This document shows positions 1-9,378 of a stretch of 64,000 nt of DNA, piece after piece. Within the stretch, counting starts at the first letter, position 1. Each line of letters starts with the position of its first letter. The notes beneath the pieces are model-generated. The model saw only the letters and a list, made by a program, of their open reading frames with translations, had not been told where the DNA came from and made no database searches. The DNA lies in assembly GCA_963811585.1 (NCBI GenBank), contig CAWERR010000008.1, forward strand, positions 186,001 to 250,000, read 5' to 3'. Source of the DNA: JACDHG01 sp963811585 (GTDB taxonomy: Bacteria; Actinomycetota; Actinomycetes; Propionibacteriales; Nocardioidaceae). A program made the position numbers and the translations under genes.

Positions 1-682
1 GGGCTCGATGACCTCGGGCGTGCAGGTGAACCAGTTGACGATCGGACGACCCGCGAGATTGATCCGATTCGCACCACCGGGGAGACATGGCGGACAGGAC
101 GTGACCGGTCGCTGGACCTTGTCGAATGCCGCACCCCAGATCTGCCCGACTGCGCCGAAGCACTGGGTGAGCGCGCCGCTTACCTGCGAGATGCCGTCGA
201 AGCCACCGATGTCGCGCCTGCGTACGAAGCCCACGCAGCCCGCGCCGATCCAGTCCGGGACGACGACCGTGATGACACGGTCGGTCCAAGTCTTCACGTC
301 CACCTTGTTGCAGCTGCCATCGCGACTCGGGAGGTAGACGTCGGTGTCGGCCGGCTGGGACGCGGCAAACGTGCCGTTGATCTTCAGTTCGGCGTTGGGG
401 CAGACCGTCTGGGTAGAGAGTCCACTGATGCCGGCGGCGTCCGCATTGTCGTGTGCGGCTCCGAAGCGGCCAACCTCCAGCAGGGCTTCCTGGACGCCGA
501 CGAAGCACGCACTCTCGATCAACTCCCCGATTCGCGTCGTCCAGTCGGGGGGCACGGGTGGCGGAGGGCCGAAGGGGTGGGTGCGGACCAGGCCTGCGCG
601 CAACGTCGCGATCTCCGGGCCCAGGTCCGTCGCGGCGAGGAGGAGCTCGCTCGGCGAGCTCCTCGATGGGTCGGTCTGTCAT
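1..682 (-). CDS. Hypothetical protein with IPT/TIG-like segment, runs off left edge
   Basis: The minus strand is open from an ATG at 682 to the window edge with no stop, apart from one frame break near 640 between MTDRPIEELAE and ELLLAATDLGPEIA. The segment around 350-230 reads AELKINGTFAA, then DVYLP, WTDRVITVVVPDW and GCVGFV. That is the rhythm of an IPT/TIG-type immunoglobulin-like domain (bulk hydrophobics plus a ...ITVVVP strand). A Cys-rich stretch (SCPPCLPGG) follows. The ATG overlaps the stop of the gene upstream (ATGA), so the two are probably co-transcribed. The IPT/TIG assignment is by eye only and the function is unknown. Confidence 0.5.
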   Translation of the reverse strand, partial: MTDRPIEELAERAPPRRDGPGPGDRDVARRPGPHPPLRPSATRAPRLDDANRGVDRECVLRRRPGSPAGGWPLRSRTRQCGRRRHQWTLYPDGLPQRRTEDQRHVCRVPAGRHRRLPPESRWQLQQGGREDLDRPCHHGRRPGLDRRGLRGLRTQARHRWLRRHLAGKRRAHPVLRRSRADLGCGIRQGPATGHVLSAMSPRWCESDQSRGSSDRQLVHLHARGHRA

Positions 683-1318
683 CCCTGAGAGCGAGCGCAC
701 CCGCGACGATCAAGCCAACGGAATCGTGCGCCGAGGGCCTGGTAGCCAGGATCACCGTCCGGGCTTGCGCTGAACAGGTTGAGTTGTACGTCGGCGCGAC
801 GACCCTCGCTGAATGTCGGCTGTTCTGAGGAGGATCCGGGTCAGGGCGCGCGCGCCGACGATCGGAATCGAGTTCGGCATGAGCCCGTCGCCCGTCCACA
901 TTCCGAGGCGCTGCAGCCCCGCGACGAAGTCCTGCGCGCTCTTCAGTCCACGTTCCACGAGCCACCTCCGCTCGCCTCGTGCTCCGCGTACGACCGCCCA
1001 CCAGCCAGCCGTGAGCGTGGTCTTTGGTCGAGACTCACGATACGCCGATTGGTACACGTCAGCCACGTACCGCTTTGCGATGGGCTTCGTCTCGCGCGCG
1101 CCGATTGCGTTATTGCGGAGTCTCTCCGCGAACCTCGCGGGACTTCAGCCGCAGCCAGAACCCGTCGTCCCGCAGTCGCCATCGTCCGACGGGTCGAGCA
1201 GCGTGAACGAGGACCGAGCGCCTGCGGTCAGGCCGGTTGCGAACGGCGTACGGCGACACCGCAGTTCGCCGATGCAGCGGCGACCGTTCTTTCGGCATCG
1301 CCGGAAGGGATCCGCATG
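679..1318 (-). CDS. Hypothetical protein, frame-broken
   Basis: Piecing the minus-strand frames together gives continuous protein-like sequence, with breaks near 1190, 1125 and 825. Recognisable stretches are RSSFTLLDPSDDG, RLRDDGFWLRLKSREVR, KPIAKRYVADVYQSAYRES, WWAVVRGARGERRWLVERGL and, at the end, VQLNLFSASPDGDPGYQALG. The stop at 679-681 overlaps the ATG of the next gene. The start is uncertain; an ATG near 1318 is the best candidate and a GTG at 1066 is possible. I do not recognise the family. The breaks match the single-base insertion pattern seen in other genes of this window, so the locus may well be intact in the organism. Confidence 0.4.
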
Positions 1319-1399
1319 CGGACTTCGGTTTGGTGTGGAGGTGATCCTGGTCGGGATCGAGACGGCTCCATGATGAGAGCGTAGGCAGCCCCACCTGGT

Positions 1400-1624
1400 C
1401 TTCGCGGAAGCGTGCGATCCCGACCTACTGGCGGAGGCGATCGTCAAAGAGGGTCTCGACACCGGCCGGCTTTCTTCCCGTGGAGACCGATGGTGCGGCG
1501 CGAGCAGCATCGATGCTCACCGAGCTCGTGTGACGCGCGCGACCGACTCGCTGTCTTCATCACGAAGAACGAGGCGTGGAAGCTGTACGGCGACTTCGAG
1601 GAGGCGCTGTACGCGTCGCTTTGA
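1400..1624 (+). CDS. Possible short plus-strand gene fragment
   Basis: Plus-strand pieces look protein-like: HLVFAEACDPDLLAEAIVKE, FLPVETDGAARAASMLTELV and FITKNEAWKLYGDFEEALYA, the last ending in a stop at 1622-1624. They lie in different frames, and I cannot find a convincing start. The end overlaps the 3' end of the convergent membrane-protein gene by about 65 bases. It may be a real short gene with frame breaks, a gene relic, or chance coding-like sequence. No function is proposed. Confidence 0.2.
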   Translation, partial: LRGSVRSRPTGGGDRQRGSRHRPAFFPWRPMVRREQHRCSPSSCDARDRLAVFITKNEAWKLYGDFEEALYASL

Positions 1625-2243
1625 GCTCCCGGACGGAGACACCGATGGCAGCGCCGTACATGGCAAGTCCGAGGAAGATCCACACCGGCGGATGTGGCAG
1701 CGCCACACCGGTCGACTCGGAGACGACCATGACGCCAATGGCCACGGGGATGGACAACAGGTTTGACACCGGCGCCCAGATCGGGAGCAGCTGACGACGG
1801 AGCACCACGACCGCCAGGGTCAGCACGCTGAGCACGACGATCGGCATCGCCACCGACGCGAGGATTCCGACCCAGACGTGGTCGTCGTAGATCGCATCCA
1901 GACGGGCGTTGGCCGCGGCGGGAGTCAGACCGGGGTCCAGTGACGACTCGATGAAGGTGTACGGCACCGCCCCCAACACGGTGGCGACGGCCAGCGCCAG
2001 ACCGGCACCGCGGCCCACCCGCCCAAGACGATCCCCCCCATGGGCGAGCACCCCCAGCAGGCCGACCGTGAACGCGACGAGCGCAACCACCTTGACCATG
2101 TGCACGACGCCGTTGAGCTCGTAGAGACTGACGGATGTGCTGTAGGGCGCCGTGACAACCTCGAGGGCCGTGGTGACCGCGACGCCGAGTGCGCCACAGC
2201 CGAACAACGCGACCGTGAGTCCACGCGGAACGTGGGTGAACAT
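1560..2243 (-). CDS. Polytopic membrane protein
   Basis: The 227-residue reading frame starts at an ATG preceded by a good AAGGAGG ribosome site. It contains about six or seven hydrophobic segments (for example VALFGCGALGVAVTTALEV, VVALVAFTVGLLGVL, GILASVAMPIVVLSVLTLAV and PVWIFLGLAMYGAAIGV), consistent with an integral membrane protein. The overall pattern resembles DUF4386-type proteins, but I do not claim membership. It is transcribed divergently from the histidine kinase at 2399, with about 155 bases between, so the two may share a control region. The C-terminal basic tail from about residue 205 may be distorted or convergently overlapped. Confidence 0.7.
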   Translation of the reverse strand: MFTHVPRGLTVALFGCGALGVAVTTALEVVTAPYSTSVSLYELNGVVHMVKVVALVAFTVGLLGVLAHGGDRLGRVGRGAGLALAVATVLGAVPYTFIESSLDPGLTPAAANARLDAIYDDHVWVGILASVAMPIVVLSVLTLAVVVLRRQLLPIWAPVSNLLSIPVAIGVMVVSESTGVALPHPPVWIFLGLAMYGAAIGVSVRELKATRTAPPRSRRTASTPRSS

Positions 2244-2398
2244 GAGCTGCCTCCTTCAAGGCTGGTCCGACAGGGTTCGCCCCTCACGATGACCGCGCCA
2301 CGTCGGCCAGCCCATCCAGCCAGCCATCGAGCTGATTGCGGGCAGCCACACCATTCTGTGCGACCGTTCCCATCGACGCTGACGTGAACCCGAGGACA

Positions 2399-3847
2399 AT
2401 GATCGACATGAGCAGGCCTGCGTGGTGGGTGCCGTCGATGACCCTGGGAGTTGTCACCGCGTTCACGGTGCTGCTGTCGCCGACTCTGCTGCCGGACGAG
2501 GGCATCGACATCGTCCTCGCCGGAGTCCTGCCTTTGAGCTTCTTCGCCGCCGGGGCGGTCGCCCAGCTGTTGCGGCCCCGCCATGTGGTGGGCCTCCGCC
2601 TCCTCCAGGTCGGTCTGCTCCACCTCGGGGCGATTGCGGGTGCCGTGCTGGGTGGCCTGCTGGACGACTCTCCCTGGCTCTCGACGGCGGTCGGCACGAT
2701 CTCCGGTCTCGCCTTCGCCCTCGGCTTCATCGCGCTGCTCGACCTCCTCGCGCGCTATCCCGACGGTCGGTACGCCTGGCGCTGGGTCCGGATCACGGCG
2801 TGGGTCGCCGCCGCGGCGACCGTGCCGCTGGTTGCCGTCTCGAGCCTGGGCAGCGAACGCGTGATCTCGGTGGTCGAGCTCACCGGCCCGAACAACCCGA
2901 CGTTCATTCCGGCGCTTCAGCCGCTGGACCAGCTGGTGGTGTCCGTCGCGATGGCTCCGGTGCTCGGCTTCGTCCTGCTCGTGGCGAGATACGTCCGGGC
3001 GCCGTCACTGGACCGGATGCAGATGCGCTGGCCCATCGTCACGGCCCTGGTTATCACCGTTGGCCTGGTCACCAGCGGACTCGCCGAGCAGCTCCTGGGC
3101 GAAGCTGTACAGACGACGATCTTCATCACCGGGGTCGCAGCGCTCCCGGCATCGTTCCTGATCGGTTTGCTACGACACAGCGAGGAAGCCGAGCGGCTCG
3201 CCTCCGTCGAGGCCTCGCGCAGACGCATCGTCGAAGCGGCGGCTGAAGAGAGGCAGCGCATCGAGCGAGATCTGCATGACGGTGCCCAACAGCAGCTTGT
3301 CGCGCTGCTGGCGCGGATCGAGCTCGCGCGCAGCAAAGTTGGCAGCACCGACCCGCGGGTGGACAAGGAGCTCGGCGCGATTCGCGACGCCATCCAATTG
3401 GCCCACGTGGGTCTGCGTGAGCTCGCCCGCGGGATCCACCCGGCCGCCCTCGCCGACCATGGGCTGGCCGAGGCGGTCCGGTCGGCGATGACCAGACTGC
3501 CGGGAGGCGCCACGCTCGATGTCTCCCCCGACGTGGAAGGTGCGAGATACAGCAGCAACCTCGAGGAGGCGGCGTACTTCTTCGTCCTCGAAGGTCTCAC
3601 GAACGCGCTGAAGCATGCCGGCGACGTCCATCCAGCCGTCCAGCTCACTGTGGTCAATGGCGATCTCGTCATTACCGTCAGTGACGCCGGTCGCGGCTTC
3701 GCCGTCGACGAAACCGATGGATCGGGTCTGACTGGACTGCGCGACCGGCTCGCGGCAGTGGGCGCGCGTCTCAAGGTCGAGAGCACCGCTGGCCAAGGCA
3801 CCCGGCTCCGCGGCACGTTCCCAGCGAGCGCCAGTGTCACCGGCTGA
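2399..3847 (+). CDS. NarL/DesK-family sensor histidine kinase
   Basis: Membrane-bound sensor kinase that autophosphorylates and passes phosphate to the response regulator encoded just downstream. The N-terminal half carries about six transmembrane helices, so the sensor is probably the membrane domain itself. Then comes a HisKA_3 dimerisation domain with the phospho-acceptor in ERDLHDGAQQQL (His near residue 293). A HATPase_c domain ends the protein: ALKHAG as N-box, VSDAGRGF as G1 and GLTGLRDRL as G2. I chose the ATG at 2399 (MIDMSRP); ATG 2408 is possible, and the open frame extends further upstream. The stop overlaps the regulator start by 14 bases. The signal is unknown. Confidence 0.88.
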   Translation: MIDMSRPAWWVPSMTLGVVTAFTVLLSPTLLPDEGIDIVLAGVLPLSFFAAGAVAQLLRPRHVVGLRLLQVGLLHLGAIAGAVLGGLLDDSPWLSTAVGTISGLAFALGFIALLDLLARYPDGRYAWRWVRITAWVAAAATVPLVAVSSLGSERVISVVELTGPNNPTFIPALQPLDQLVVSVAMAPVLGFVLLVARYVRAPSLDRMQMRWPIVTALVITVGLVTSGLAEQLLGEAVQTTIFITGVAALPASFLIGLLRHSEEAERLASVEASRRRIVEAAAEERQRIERDLHDGAQQQLVALLARIELARSKVGSTDPRVDKELGAIRDAIQLAHVGLRELARGIHPAALADHGLAEAVRSAMTRLPGGATLDVSPDVEGARYSSNLEEAAYFFVLEGLTNALKHAGDVHPAVQLTVVNGDLVITVSDAGRGFAVDETDGSGLTGLRDRLAAVGARLKVESTAGQGTRLRGTFPASASVTG

Positions 3848-4514
3848 GCGCCTCCGCGTGATCCTCGCAGAGGACGGCTATCTCGTGCGCGAGGGCGTCA
3901 AGGAGCTGCTGGAGGCGACCGGGGAGGTGGACGTGGTGGCGTCGGTGGCCGACGCCACCGACCTGCTCGATCTCGTCACTGAACTGCATCCAGATGCCGT
4001 GCTCACCGACATCCGCATGCCACCGGACCACGGCGTCGAAGGCATCGTGGCAGCGAAGGCCATCCGCCGCGCCCACCCCTCCACCGGGGTGGTAGTCCTC
4101 TCGCAGCACGCCGACGAGGGATACGTCGTCGCCCTGATCAGCGAAGGTGCCGAAGGGCTCGGCTACCTGCTGAAGGAGCGCGTCGGAGACCGCGACCAGC
4201 TGATCCACGCGCTACGGGAGACCAGCCGGGGAGGATCGGTGATCGACCCCACGCTCATCGACGCACTGATGCGGCGGCAGGGCCTCAACAAGCGGTCCAG
4301 GCTCGATGCCCTCACCCCGCGCGAGCTTGATGTGCTCCGCGAGATGGCAGCGGGCAGTTCCAACTCCGCGATCGCCGAGGCACTCTTCCTGTCGCAGTCA
4401 TCGATCGAGAAGCACGTAAGCGAGATCTTCTCCAAGCTCGGCCTCGCGGAAGAACGACACCTGCACCGACGCGTGGCCGCAGCGGTGACCTACCTCAAGG
4501 AGGTCGGTTCATGA
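3834..4514 (+). CDS. NarL/FixJ-family response regulator, LuxR-type HTH
   Basis: Partner of the kinase ending at 3847. A REC domain fills residues 1-125, with acidic residues LAEDGY near the N terminus, the phospho-acceptor in LTDIRMP (Asp59), and a Lys in LLKERV. A GerE/LuxR helix-turn-helix follows at about residues 160-220: LTPRELDVLREMAAG, then SQSSIEKHVSEIFSKL. Translation starts at GTG 3834 inside the end of the kinase gene, which implies coupled translation. Targets are not evident; the divergent membrane-protein gene at 2243 is one candidate by position. Confidence 0.9.
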   Translation: MSPAERLRVILAEDGYLVREGVKELLEATGEVDVVASVADATDLLDLVTELHPDAVLTDIRMPPDHGVEGIVAAKAIRRAHPSTGVVVLSQHADEGYVVALISEGAEGLGYLLKERVGDRDQLIHALRETSRGGSVIDPTLIDALMRRQGLNKRSRLDALTPRELDVLREMAAGSSNSAIAEALFLSQSSIEKHVSEIFSKLGLAEERHLHRRVAAAVTYLKEVGS

Positions 4515-5075
4515 TGAGGGAGGGTGATGAGGGTGAGGTATCGAAGCGTCGCGCGCACGAAGGTGGAGCCACTTGTCGGAATCGAACCGACGAGCTCTCT
4601 GGTCGGGTCATCATCGGTGTGTCAGGAATCGCTGTCTCGCGTCGCGTACTGCCGCAACTTCGGCAAAGTCGTACATGTGTAATCCAATGGTCTCCCGTCG
4701 TCGCTCACGTGCCGGACGTCCATGAGGGGGCGAGGATCGTCCTAGCCTCGATCCCGTATGAGTAACCTCGTGTGGGAAAGCCGCAGGACAAGAGCCGCGG
4801 CACCCGAACGAGCGTCCCGCAAGGCCCGTCCGAAGGGATGCCCGGTGAGGGGTGGGCCAACTGGGGACGTCGCACTTGTTCGCGGGCTCTGTGGTCCTGG
4901 CGCCAGCTCGATTCTGTTGGTGGGCCAGTCCGGGTTGACCCGACTCACCGCCTGGTCGTCGTCAAGCGCACTCATCCGCGGGCCGGATCGCCCCATCCGC
5001 CGCGGTGGGCGGTACGCACGACGTTCGTCGAGTGTTCGGTCGAGCAGACGAACGAGTCCGCCAGCCGAGCGCGAG
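4515..5075. other. Gene-poor stretch, probable element scar
   Basis: About 560 bases with no reading frame that looks like protein on either strand. It holds a tRNA 3'-end-like fragment near its left side (4568-4591) and abuts an excisionase-like remnant at 5076. Together with tRNA-Ser at 5222 this looks like the decayed edge of an integrated mobile element. This is inference; no integrase is visible. Confidence 0.4.
4568..4591 (-). tRNA. tRNA 3'-end fragment (T-arm plus acceptor half)
   Basis: On the minus strand this reads a T-stem/loop GTCGGTTCGATTCCGAC followed by AAGTGGC and TCCA. That is the usual order of T arm, 3' acceptor strand and tail of a tRNA. No matching 5' acceptor (GCCACTT) or anticodon arm is present next to it, so it is not a complete tRNA. 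Such fragments are typical of attachment sites left by elements that integrate into tRNA 3' ends. Confidence 0.45.
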
Positions 5076-5206
5076 TCAGTCGTCGGGGTCGAAGAGCTTG
5101 AGGAACTTCTCCCGTGGGATCAGCAGGCGGCGGCCGAGCTTGACCGAGGGGATCGTGCCATTCCGATAGAGCGCCCTGACCAAGACCCAGAAGGCCCAGG
5201 TCAGAG
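5076..5206 (-). pseudogene. Excisionase/MerR-like HTH remnant
   Basis: Minus-strand coding sequence ends RALYRNGTIPSVKLGRR, LLIPREKFLKLFDPDD, stop. This matches the second half of the small 'excisionase family' helix-turn-helix domain (a wing with PSVKLGRR, then a ...IPRE.. strand). No start codon or first helix in frame is seen, because the frame runs into the tRNA-Ser gene. The N terminus is therefore truncated or lost to a frame break. It lies about 20 bases from tRNA-Ser, a classic integration site. Confidence 0.55.
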
Positions 5207-5221
5207 GAGCTTTACCACTGG

Positions 5222-5306
5222 CGGAGGATAGGGGATTCGAACCCCTGAGAGCGTTAACTCAACACGCTTTCCAAGCGTGCGCACTAGGCCACTATGCGAA
5301 TCCTCC
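5222..5306 (-). tRNA. tRNA-Ser(GGA)
   Basis: The minus strand folds as an 85-nt class II tRNA. The acceptor GGAGGAT pairs with ATCCTCC, the anticodon loop CTTGGAAAG carries GGA, there is a long variable arm, and the T arm is GGGGTTCGAATCCCC. The long variable arm and the anticodon identify serine. CCA is not encoded directly after the discriminator G. Confidence 0.95.
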
Positions 5307-5417
5307 GTGGAGGAGGTTATCGCCTCGCGGCGGGTCCGCTGAAATCGACACGGCGCGCATCTCGGAGGCCTCCGAGGTCCTTGGTCGGAGGCCTGAACCG
5401 TCCCGTAGACTCGGCGC

Positions 5418-5505
5418 AGCCCCTCGTGTGGCGGCATCTTGCCGAACTCCCCCAGGGCCGGAAGGCAGCAAGGGTAAGCGAGCTCTGCCGGGTGCACGAG
5501 GGGTC
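5418..5505 (+). ncRNA. ffs: Signal recognition particle RNA (small bacterial type)
   Basis: The plus strand holds the conserved SRP domain IV core, GGGCCGGAAGGCAGCAAGGG, with its GGAA-type tetraloop and the AGCA/A-rich symmetric loop that binds Ffh. The ends CCCCTCGTG and CACGAGGGG pair to close a roughly 85-nt hairpin, as expected for 4.5S-type RNA. The molecule binds Ffh to form the particle that targets membrane proteins. Placement just upstream of dnaX is common in actinobacteria. Confidence 0.93.
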
Positions 5506-5581
5506 TCTCATGCCCCCACCGATTCGTCCGACCAGGGGCGGCCGAAGCCGCGAGCCCTAGCCGGACGAATCGTGAGGAGGG

Positions 5582-5966
5582 TCAGGCGGTCTGCCAGAGC
5601 CCGATCACGTTGCCCTCGCTGTCCTTGAAGTAGGCCGCCCAGCCCATGTCGGCGACCTGGCCATCTTCTCGCCCACGGCCGAGCCGCCGAGCCGAGCTGA
5701 CCTTCTCGAGGGCCTTGTCGATGTCGTCGACACCGATCGTGACCGTCGGCTGCTCGGACATCGGCGCCTGGCGCTTGGCCATGCCGCCGTTGATCGCGCC
5801 AGGGGTCTTGGGCATGCCCTGCTCGTCGGAATCGGTGGTCATGAGCATGCGTGTATTCCATCTCCGGCATGTGCTGAATGTTCCAGCCGAAAGCGTCGCT
5901 GTAGAAGGTCTGTGCTCGCTCGCGGTCGTCGGCGGGGATCTCGAAGTGGACGACGCTGTTGGTCAT
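5582..5966 (-). CDS. VOC (glyoxalase/bleomycin-resistance-like) family protein
   Basis: Starts MTNSVVHFEIPADDRERAQ and continues FYSDAFGWNIQHMPEMEY, the typical first beta-alpha-beta-beta module of VOC proteins. After a frame break near 5850 it continues with MPKTPGAINGGM, PTVTIGVDDIDKALEK and finally MGWAAYFKDSEGNVIGLWQ, the second module with its usual ...D.EGN..G.W signature. Two further compensating shifts lie near 5660-5700. About 125 residues. This family includes metal-dependent lyases and binding proteins; the substrate cannot be deduced. Confidence 0.8.
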
Positions 5967-6151
5967 GCTGGCTCCTCGGGTCTGGGTGGATGCCGGGGAC
6001 GTTCGGCCCCTACGGCGACCTTAGAACCGACCGCCGACAGAGTCATCCCCCGATGTGGTTCGAGACCGAATGTTGGCCGAGTGTTAGCCCCGCAGCGGCG
6101 TGGCTGTCCACGGGCTTCCACAGCCCTTAGGTCCTGTCGTCGTACGGCGCT

Positions 6152-8287
6152 ATGGTCGTCGATGTGGACGCGCCCCTCGCACTGTATCGCCGCTACCGTC
6201 CCGACATCGTTCGGCGACGTGATCGGGCAAGACCACGTCACCGCGCCGCTCTCGCACGCCCTCGACAACAACCGCGTCAACCACGCCTACCTGTTCTCCG
6301 GCCCCCGCGGCTGCGGCAAGACCACCAGCGCGCGCATCATGGCCCGGGCGCTCAACTGCGAGAAGGGCCCGACGTCGGTGCCGTGCGGCGAGTGCGAGTC
6401 GTGTCGTCGAGCTGGCCCGAGGCGGGCCGGGCTCGATCGACGTGATCGAGATCGACGCGGCCAGCCACGGCGGTGTCGACGATGCCCGTGACCTGCGCGA
6501 GCGCGCGTTCTTCGCGCCGATGAAGGCCCGCTACAAGGTCTACATCATCGACGAGGCCCACATGGTGACGACAGCAGGGCTTCAACGCCCTGCTCAAGCT
6601 CGTCGAGGAGCCGCCGTCGCACGTGCGCTTCATCTTCGCGACCACCGAGCCCGACAAGGTGATCGGCACCATCCGCTCCCGCACCCACCACTACCCCTTC
6701 CGGCTGGTGCCGCCGAAGATCCTCGGCGACTACGTCGTCGAGCTGTGCGCCCGCGAAGGTGTCGCGATCGAGCCGACGGTCGTGCCGCTGATCGTGCGTG
6801 CCGGCGCAGGGTCCGTCCGCGACAGCCTCTCCGTGCTCGACCAGCTGATCGGCGGGTCCGGGCCCGACGGCGTCACCTACGACCTCGCGACCGCGCTGCT
6901 CGGCTACACGCCCGACAGCCTGCTCGACGAGACGGTCGACGCGCTTGCCGCCGGTGACGGTCGCACCGTCTTCGGTGTGGTCGACAAGGTCGTCGACACC
7001 GGCCAGGATCCGCGCCGGTTCGCCGAGGACCTGCTGCACCGGCTGCGCGACCTCGTCGTCGTGTGCGCCGTCCCCGACGCCGCCTCGCGAGGGCTGATCG
7101 AGATGCCCGACGACCAGGCCGAGCGGCTTGCCGGCCAGTCGTCGCGGTTCGGCCGCGCCGAGCTCACTCGTGCGGCCGACATCATCAGCCAGGGCCTGAC
7201 CGACATGCGCGGGGCAACCGCGCCCCGTCTGCTGCTCGAGCTGATGTGCGCGCGGGTGCTGCTGCCCGGTCTCGACGACTCGGCAGAGGGGGTGGGTGCA
7301 CGGATCGACCGCGTCGAGCGCCGCCTCTCCGTCGTCGGTACGACTACGGGGCCGGCTAGCGTGCCCGCCGCCACCCGGGCGACCGCCCCGGCGGCCGCTG
7401 AAGGTCCCCTCGACGCCAGCCTGCCCCGAGGACTGCAGGCACCGGCCGAGCCGCCGGTGACACCAGCCTCCCCACCGAGCCCAACGCCGAGCGACGCCGC
7501 GCAGCCGGCTGCTGCTACGACGGGCACACCTCCCGCGCCAACCGCTCCCGACTCCGACGCGCAGCCTGTCACGGCACCGACCGAGCCCAGCGCCGACGCC
7601 GCCGGCGAAGGGTTGTTCGCAACGGAGTCGGCGGCGAGTGCCGACGAGCCAGCTGAAACCCCCGCGGTCACACCCGAGGAGACCACTCCGATCGAGCCCA
7701 GCGCTCCGGCCGGCACACCACCTGAGCCGGGTGCTCTCGGCCTCGTCGACGTCCGCCAACTCTGGCCGGGAGTGCTGACCCGGGTGCAGAAGATGCGGCG
7801 CTACGCCTGGGCTCTGCTGACTCAGAACGCCCAGGTGATGGACGTGCAGGGCGGAGTCATCACGATCGGTCTCGTCAACGCCGGCGCGCGTGACACGTTC
7901 GTCCGCGGTGGGCATGACGAGATCCTGCGCCAAGCGCTCATCGACGAGCTCGGCGTCGACTGGAAGGTCGAGGCGATCATCGACAGTTCTGCCGCAGGCG
8001 CACGGACGTCACGGCACGAGGAGCCCGCGCAGGCCCGACCCTCGACAACGCCGGAGGCGACGGCGGCGGCCGACTCGACCCGGGCGGCTGGCATCGAAGC
8101 CGCCAAGGAGGCGATCCGGCCAACCCGGGGCGGCGACGGTGGCGGCAGCGACAAGCCCGTCGAGGCGCAGACCGACGTACGCGACGATGACACGGTGATC
8201 GACGACGTCGGCGTCTCCTCCCACGAGCTGCTCGCCCGCGAGCTCGGTGCCGAGGTCATCGACGACATCCGCCACGACTCCCCCTGA
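6152..8287 (+). CDS. dnaX: DNA polymerase III subunits gamma/tau
   Basis: Clamp-loader ATPase that opens and loads the sliding clamp and, as tau, bridges polymerase cores. Fragments in order are ALYRRYRPD, FGDVIGQDHV, Walker A GPRGCGKTTSARIMARALNC, the zinc cysteines CGECESC, IDAASHGGVDDARDLRE, Walker B YIIDEAHMVT, then FIFATTEPDKVIGTIRSR. An AAA+ lid, a Pro/Ala-rich linker (about 7330-7740) and a C-terminal domain IV/V region end at 8287. Single-base breaks lie near 6210, 6410 and 6570; the rest is one frame. The start could be ATG 6152 or GTG 6164. The breaks are in the conserved ATPase domain, so they are not the programmed tau/gamma frameshift. Confidence 0.92.
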
Positions 8288-8435
8288 CTGCCTGTCAGCC
8301 GCTCGACGTCGGGCACGCTCTGACAAGTCGGACACCATTCTCACCAGTCGGTCAGGTGGCGCGGCTGGACTGGATCGGAAACCTACGGTGGCGTAACCTA
8401 CGAGACCGTAGGCCAACCGATGGAGGGAGCCGACG

Positions 8436-9378
8436 GTGACACAAGACATCAGCCAGACCAACCTGCTGCGCGAGCTCGAGCAGGTCGTCGAGGGCGAGCT
8501 CAACCGGCACCTCGACGTGGCCAAGGAGTGGTTCCCGCACGACTACATGCCGTGGAGCGAGGGCCGCAACTTCGACGGGCTGATGGGCGGCGACCCGTGG
8601 ACCCCCGACGACGCCGACATCCCTGAGGTTGCGCGCACGGCGCTGATCGTCAACCTGCTCACCGAGGACAACCTGCCGAGCTACCACCACGAGATCGCGG
8701 TGCATGTTCGGCCGCGACAACGCATGGGGCGAGTGGGTGCACCGGTGGACGGCCGAGGAAGGTCGCCACGGCATCGCGATGCGCGACTACATGCTGGTCA
8801 AGCGGATGGTCGACCCGGTGGCGCTGGAGCGGTTCCGGATGACCCACATGTCGCGAGGGCTACCAGACGTCGCACCCGACGACGCGCTGCGGTCGCTGGC
8901 CTACGTCTCGTTCCAGGAGCTGGCCACCCGGGTGTCGCACCGCAACACCGGCCGGTTCACGACCGACCCGATGTGCCGAGAAGCTGCTCGCCCGGATCGC
9001 GGCCGACGAGAACCTCCACATGATCTTCTACCGCAACCTGCTCAAGGCGGCGCTCGAGATCGCACCCGAGCCAGGCGATGAAGGCGATCCTCGAGGTCGT
9101 GAAGACGCTTCGAGATGCCCGGTGCGGGCATCCCCGGCTTCCAGCGCAAGGCGGTGGCGATGGCCGTCGAGGGCATCTACGACCAGCGCCAGCACCGCGA
9201 CGACGTCGTGATGCCCGTGCTGCGCTTCTGGAACGTCTTCGAGCTGGAGGGTCTGACCGGCGAGGGCGAGAAGGCCCGGGCCGAGCTCTCCGACTTCATG
9301 GACGGCCTCGACACGTCAGCCACCCGGTTCACCGAGAAGCGCGACGCGCTCAAGGCTCGCCTCGCCACGCGCGGCTGA
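8436..9378 (+). CDS. Acyl-ACP desaturase (fatty acid desaturase type 2)
   Basis: Soluble di-iron enzyme that introduces a double bond into acyl-ACP using O2 and reduced ferredoxin. A GTG start follows GGAGGGAG. Iron-ligand regions are visible: ARTALIVNLLTEDNLPSYHH, then WVHRWTAEEGRHG (the E-E-x-x-H motif) and IAADENLHMIFYRN (the second D/E-E-N-x-H motif). The chain ends with VMPVLRFWNVFELEGL and an ALKARLATRG tail. Four or more single-base insertions (near 8704, 8975, 9075, 9110) split the frame, but together they give one full-length protein of about 313 residues, like mycobacterial DesA. Its place between dnaX and recR is unusual. Confidence 0.88.

Noticed and set aside
1444..2259. Long minus-strand frame overlapping the membrane protein at 1560-2243.
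   Set aside because: The alternative frame has Arg/His/Gly-rich sequence without hydrophobic pattern, while the 1560-2243 frame shows clear membrane helices and a good ribosome site.
6152..8287. Programmed frameshifting in dnaX (tau/gamma).
   Set aside because: The breaks are in the N-terminal ATPase region with no slippery heptamer and occur similarly in unrelated genes. They look like sequence errors.
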